Assembly: GCA_003135055.1 (NCBI GenBank)
Contig: PLDF01000174.1
Span: forward strand, 22,149 to 83,232
From: Bryobacterales bacterium
GTDB lineage: Bacteria > Acidobacteriota > Terriglobia > Bryobacterales > Bryobacteraceae
DNA: 61,084 nucleotides
Direction of reading: 5' to 3'
Numbering within the stretch: position 1 is the stretch's first letter; each line of letters begins with the position of its first letter. The notes beneath the pieces are model-generated. The model was not told the DNA's origin and ran no database searches. It was given only the letters and a program-made list of their open reading frames with translations. Position numbers and translations under genes: made by a program. Shown one piece after another: positions 60,992 through 61,084 of this stretch.

Positions 60992-61084
60992 TGTGGGGCA
61001 GCCAATCCTGGCTGCCGCCGGCTTTCAGCCGGCGCTCCGCGGGCGCGAACACTCGCTCACAGCTTCGAAAAAGCCGCCTGAAAG
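60992..61084. repeat. GTGGGGCAG-type hairpin repeat, cut by the window end
   Basis: TGTGGGGCAGCCAATCCTGG followed by CTGCCGCCGGCTTTCAGCCG is a variant of the element at 49873-49920. The last 17 bp (AAAAAGCCGCCTGAAAG) are the exact inverse of CTTTCAGGCGGCTTTTT at 49903-49919, so a second inverted copy is just starting. Confidence 0.8.

Overview
This GC-rich window looks like a chromosomal piece of an acidobacterium close to Bryobacteraceae/'Ca. Solibacter'. The inference rests on family content: a soil-associated TIGR03435 protein, a MacB-type 'orphan' permease co-translated with a PadR regulator, a DUF1549/DUF1553 protein next to a cytochrome/WD40 protein, DUF1080, DUF2911 and TPR-multiheme proteins, and many secreted glycan-active enzymes. 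No tRNA, rRNA, CRISPR array or intact insertion sequence was seen.

Layout. 1-8 kb: an Hfq-like Sm protein and SH3 lipoprotein, an M48 protease remnant, a PadR-permease pair, a transposon-passenger remnant, then greA and a CDP-alcohol phosphatidyltransferase. 8-20 kb: a secreted S9 peptidase, a DUF481 protein with a co-translated secreted protein, a scrambled histidine kinase/ABC remnant, a GH127-like enzyme, a small coiled-coil protein and a secreted protein. 20-36 kb: an enolase-superfamily enzyme, a TIGR03435 protein bracketed by a 0.78-kb direct duplication of a G3E GTPase gene end, a GH116-like enzyme, the DUF1549 and cytochrome-WD40 pair, a galactarate dehydratase-like enzyme, an Uma2 remnant and a peptidoglycan-binding protein. 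36-46 kb is accessory: a PQQ-like propeller protein, a cupin, several two-gene nucleotidyltransferase modules in different states of decay, an orphan CdiA-CT-like toxin with a Cys-rich partner, and a membrane coiled-coil protein interrupted by one amber codon. 46-50 kb: sufBCD behind a near-consensus promoter. 50-61 kb: a broken nucleotidyltransferase module, a CusF-SCO copper protein with a TPR protein, an integrase remnant, two paralogous seven-heme TPR cytochromes arranged tail to tail, and a DUF1080 hydrolase.

Themes. Polysaccharide and sugar-acid use (GH127, GH116, enolase superfamily, GarD-like, DUF1080) and secreted redox proteins (PSCyt, heptaheme-TPR, SCO) make up the metabolic content. 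Accessory decay is heavy: at least twelve broken genes are legible. Several short dispersed GC-rich repeat families sit between genes, and one copy reads into the start of a coding region. The most interesting loci are the toxin/immunity-like pair at 42.3-42.9 kb, the three nucleotidyltransferase modules, the 15-bp tandem repeat in the GTPase N-terminus, and the palindrome over the suf promoter.
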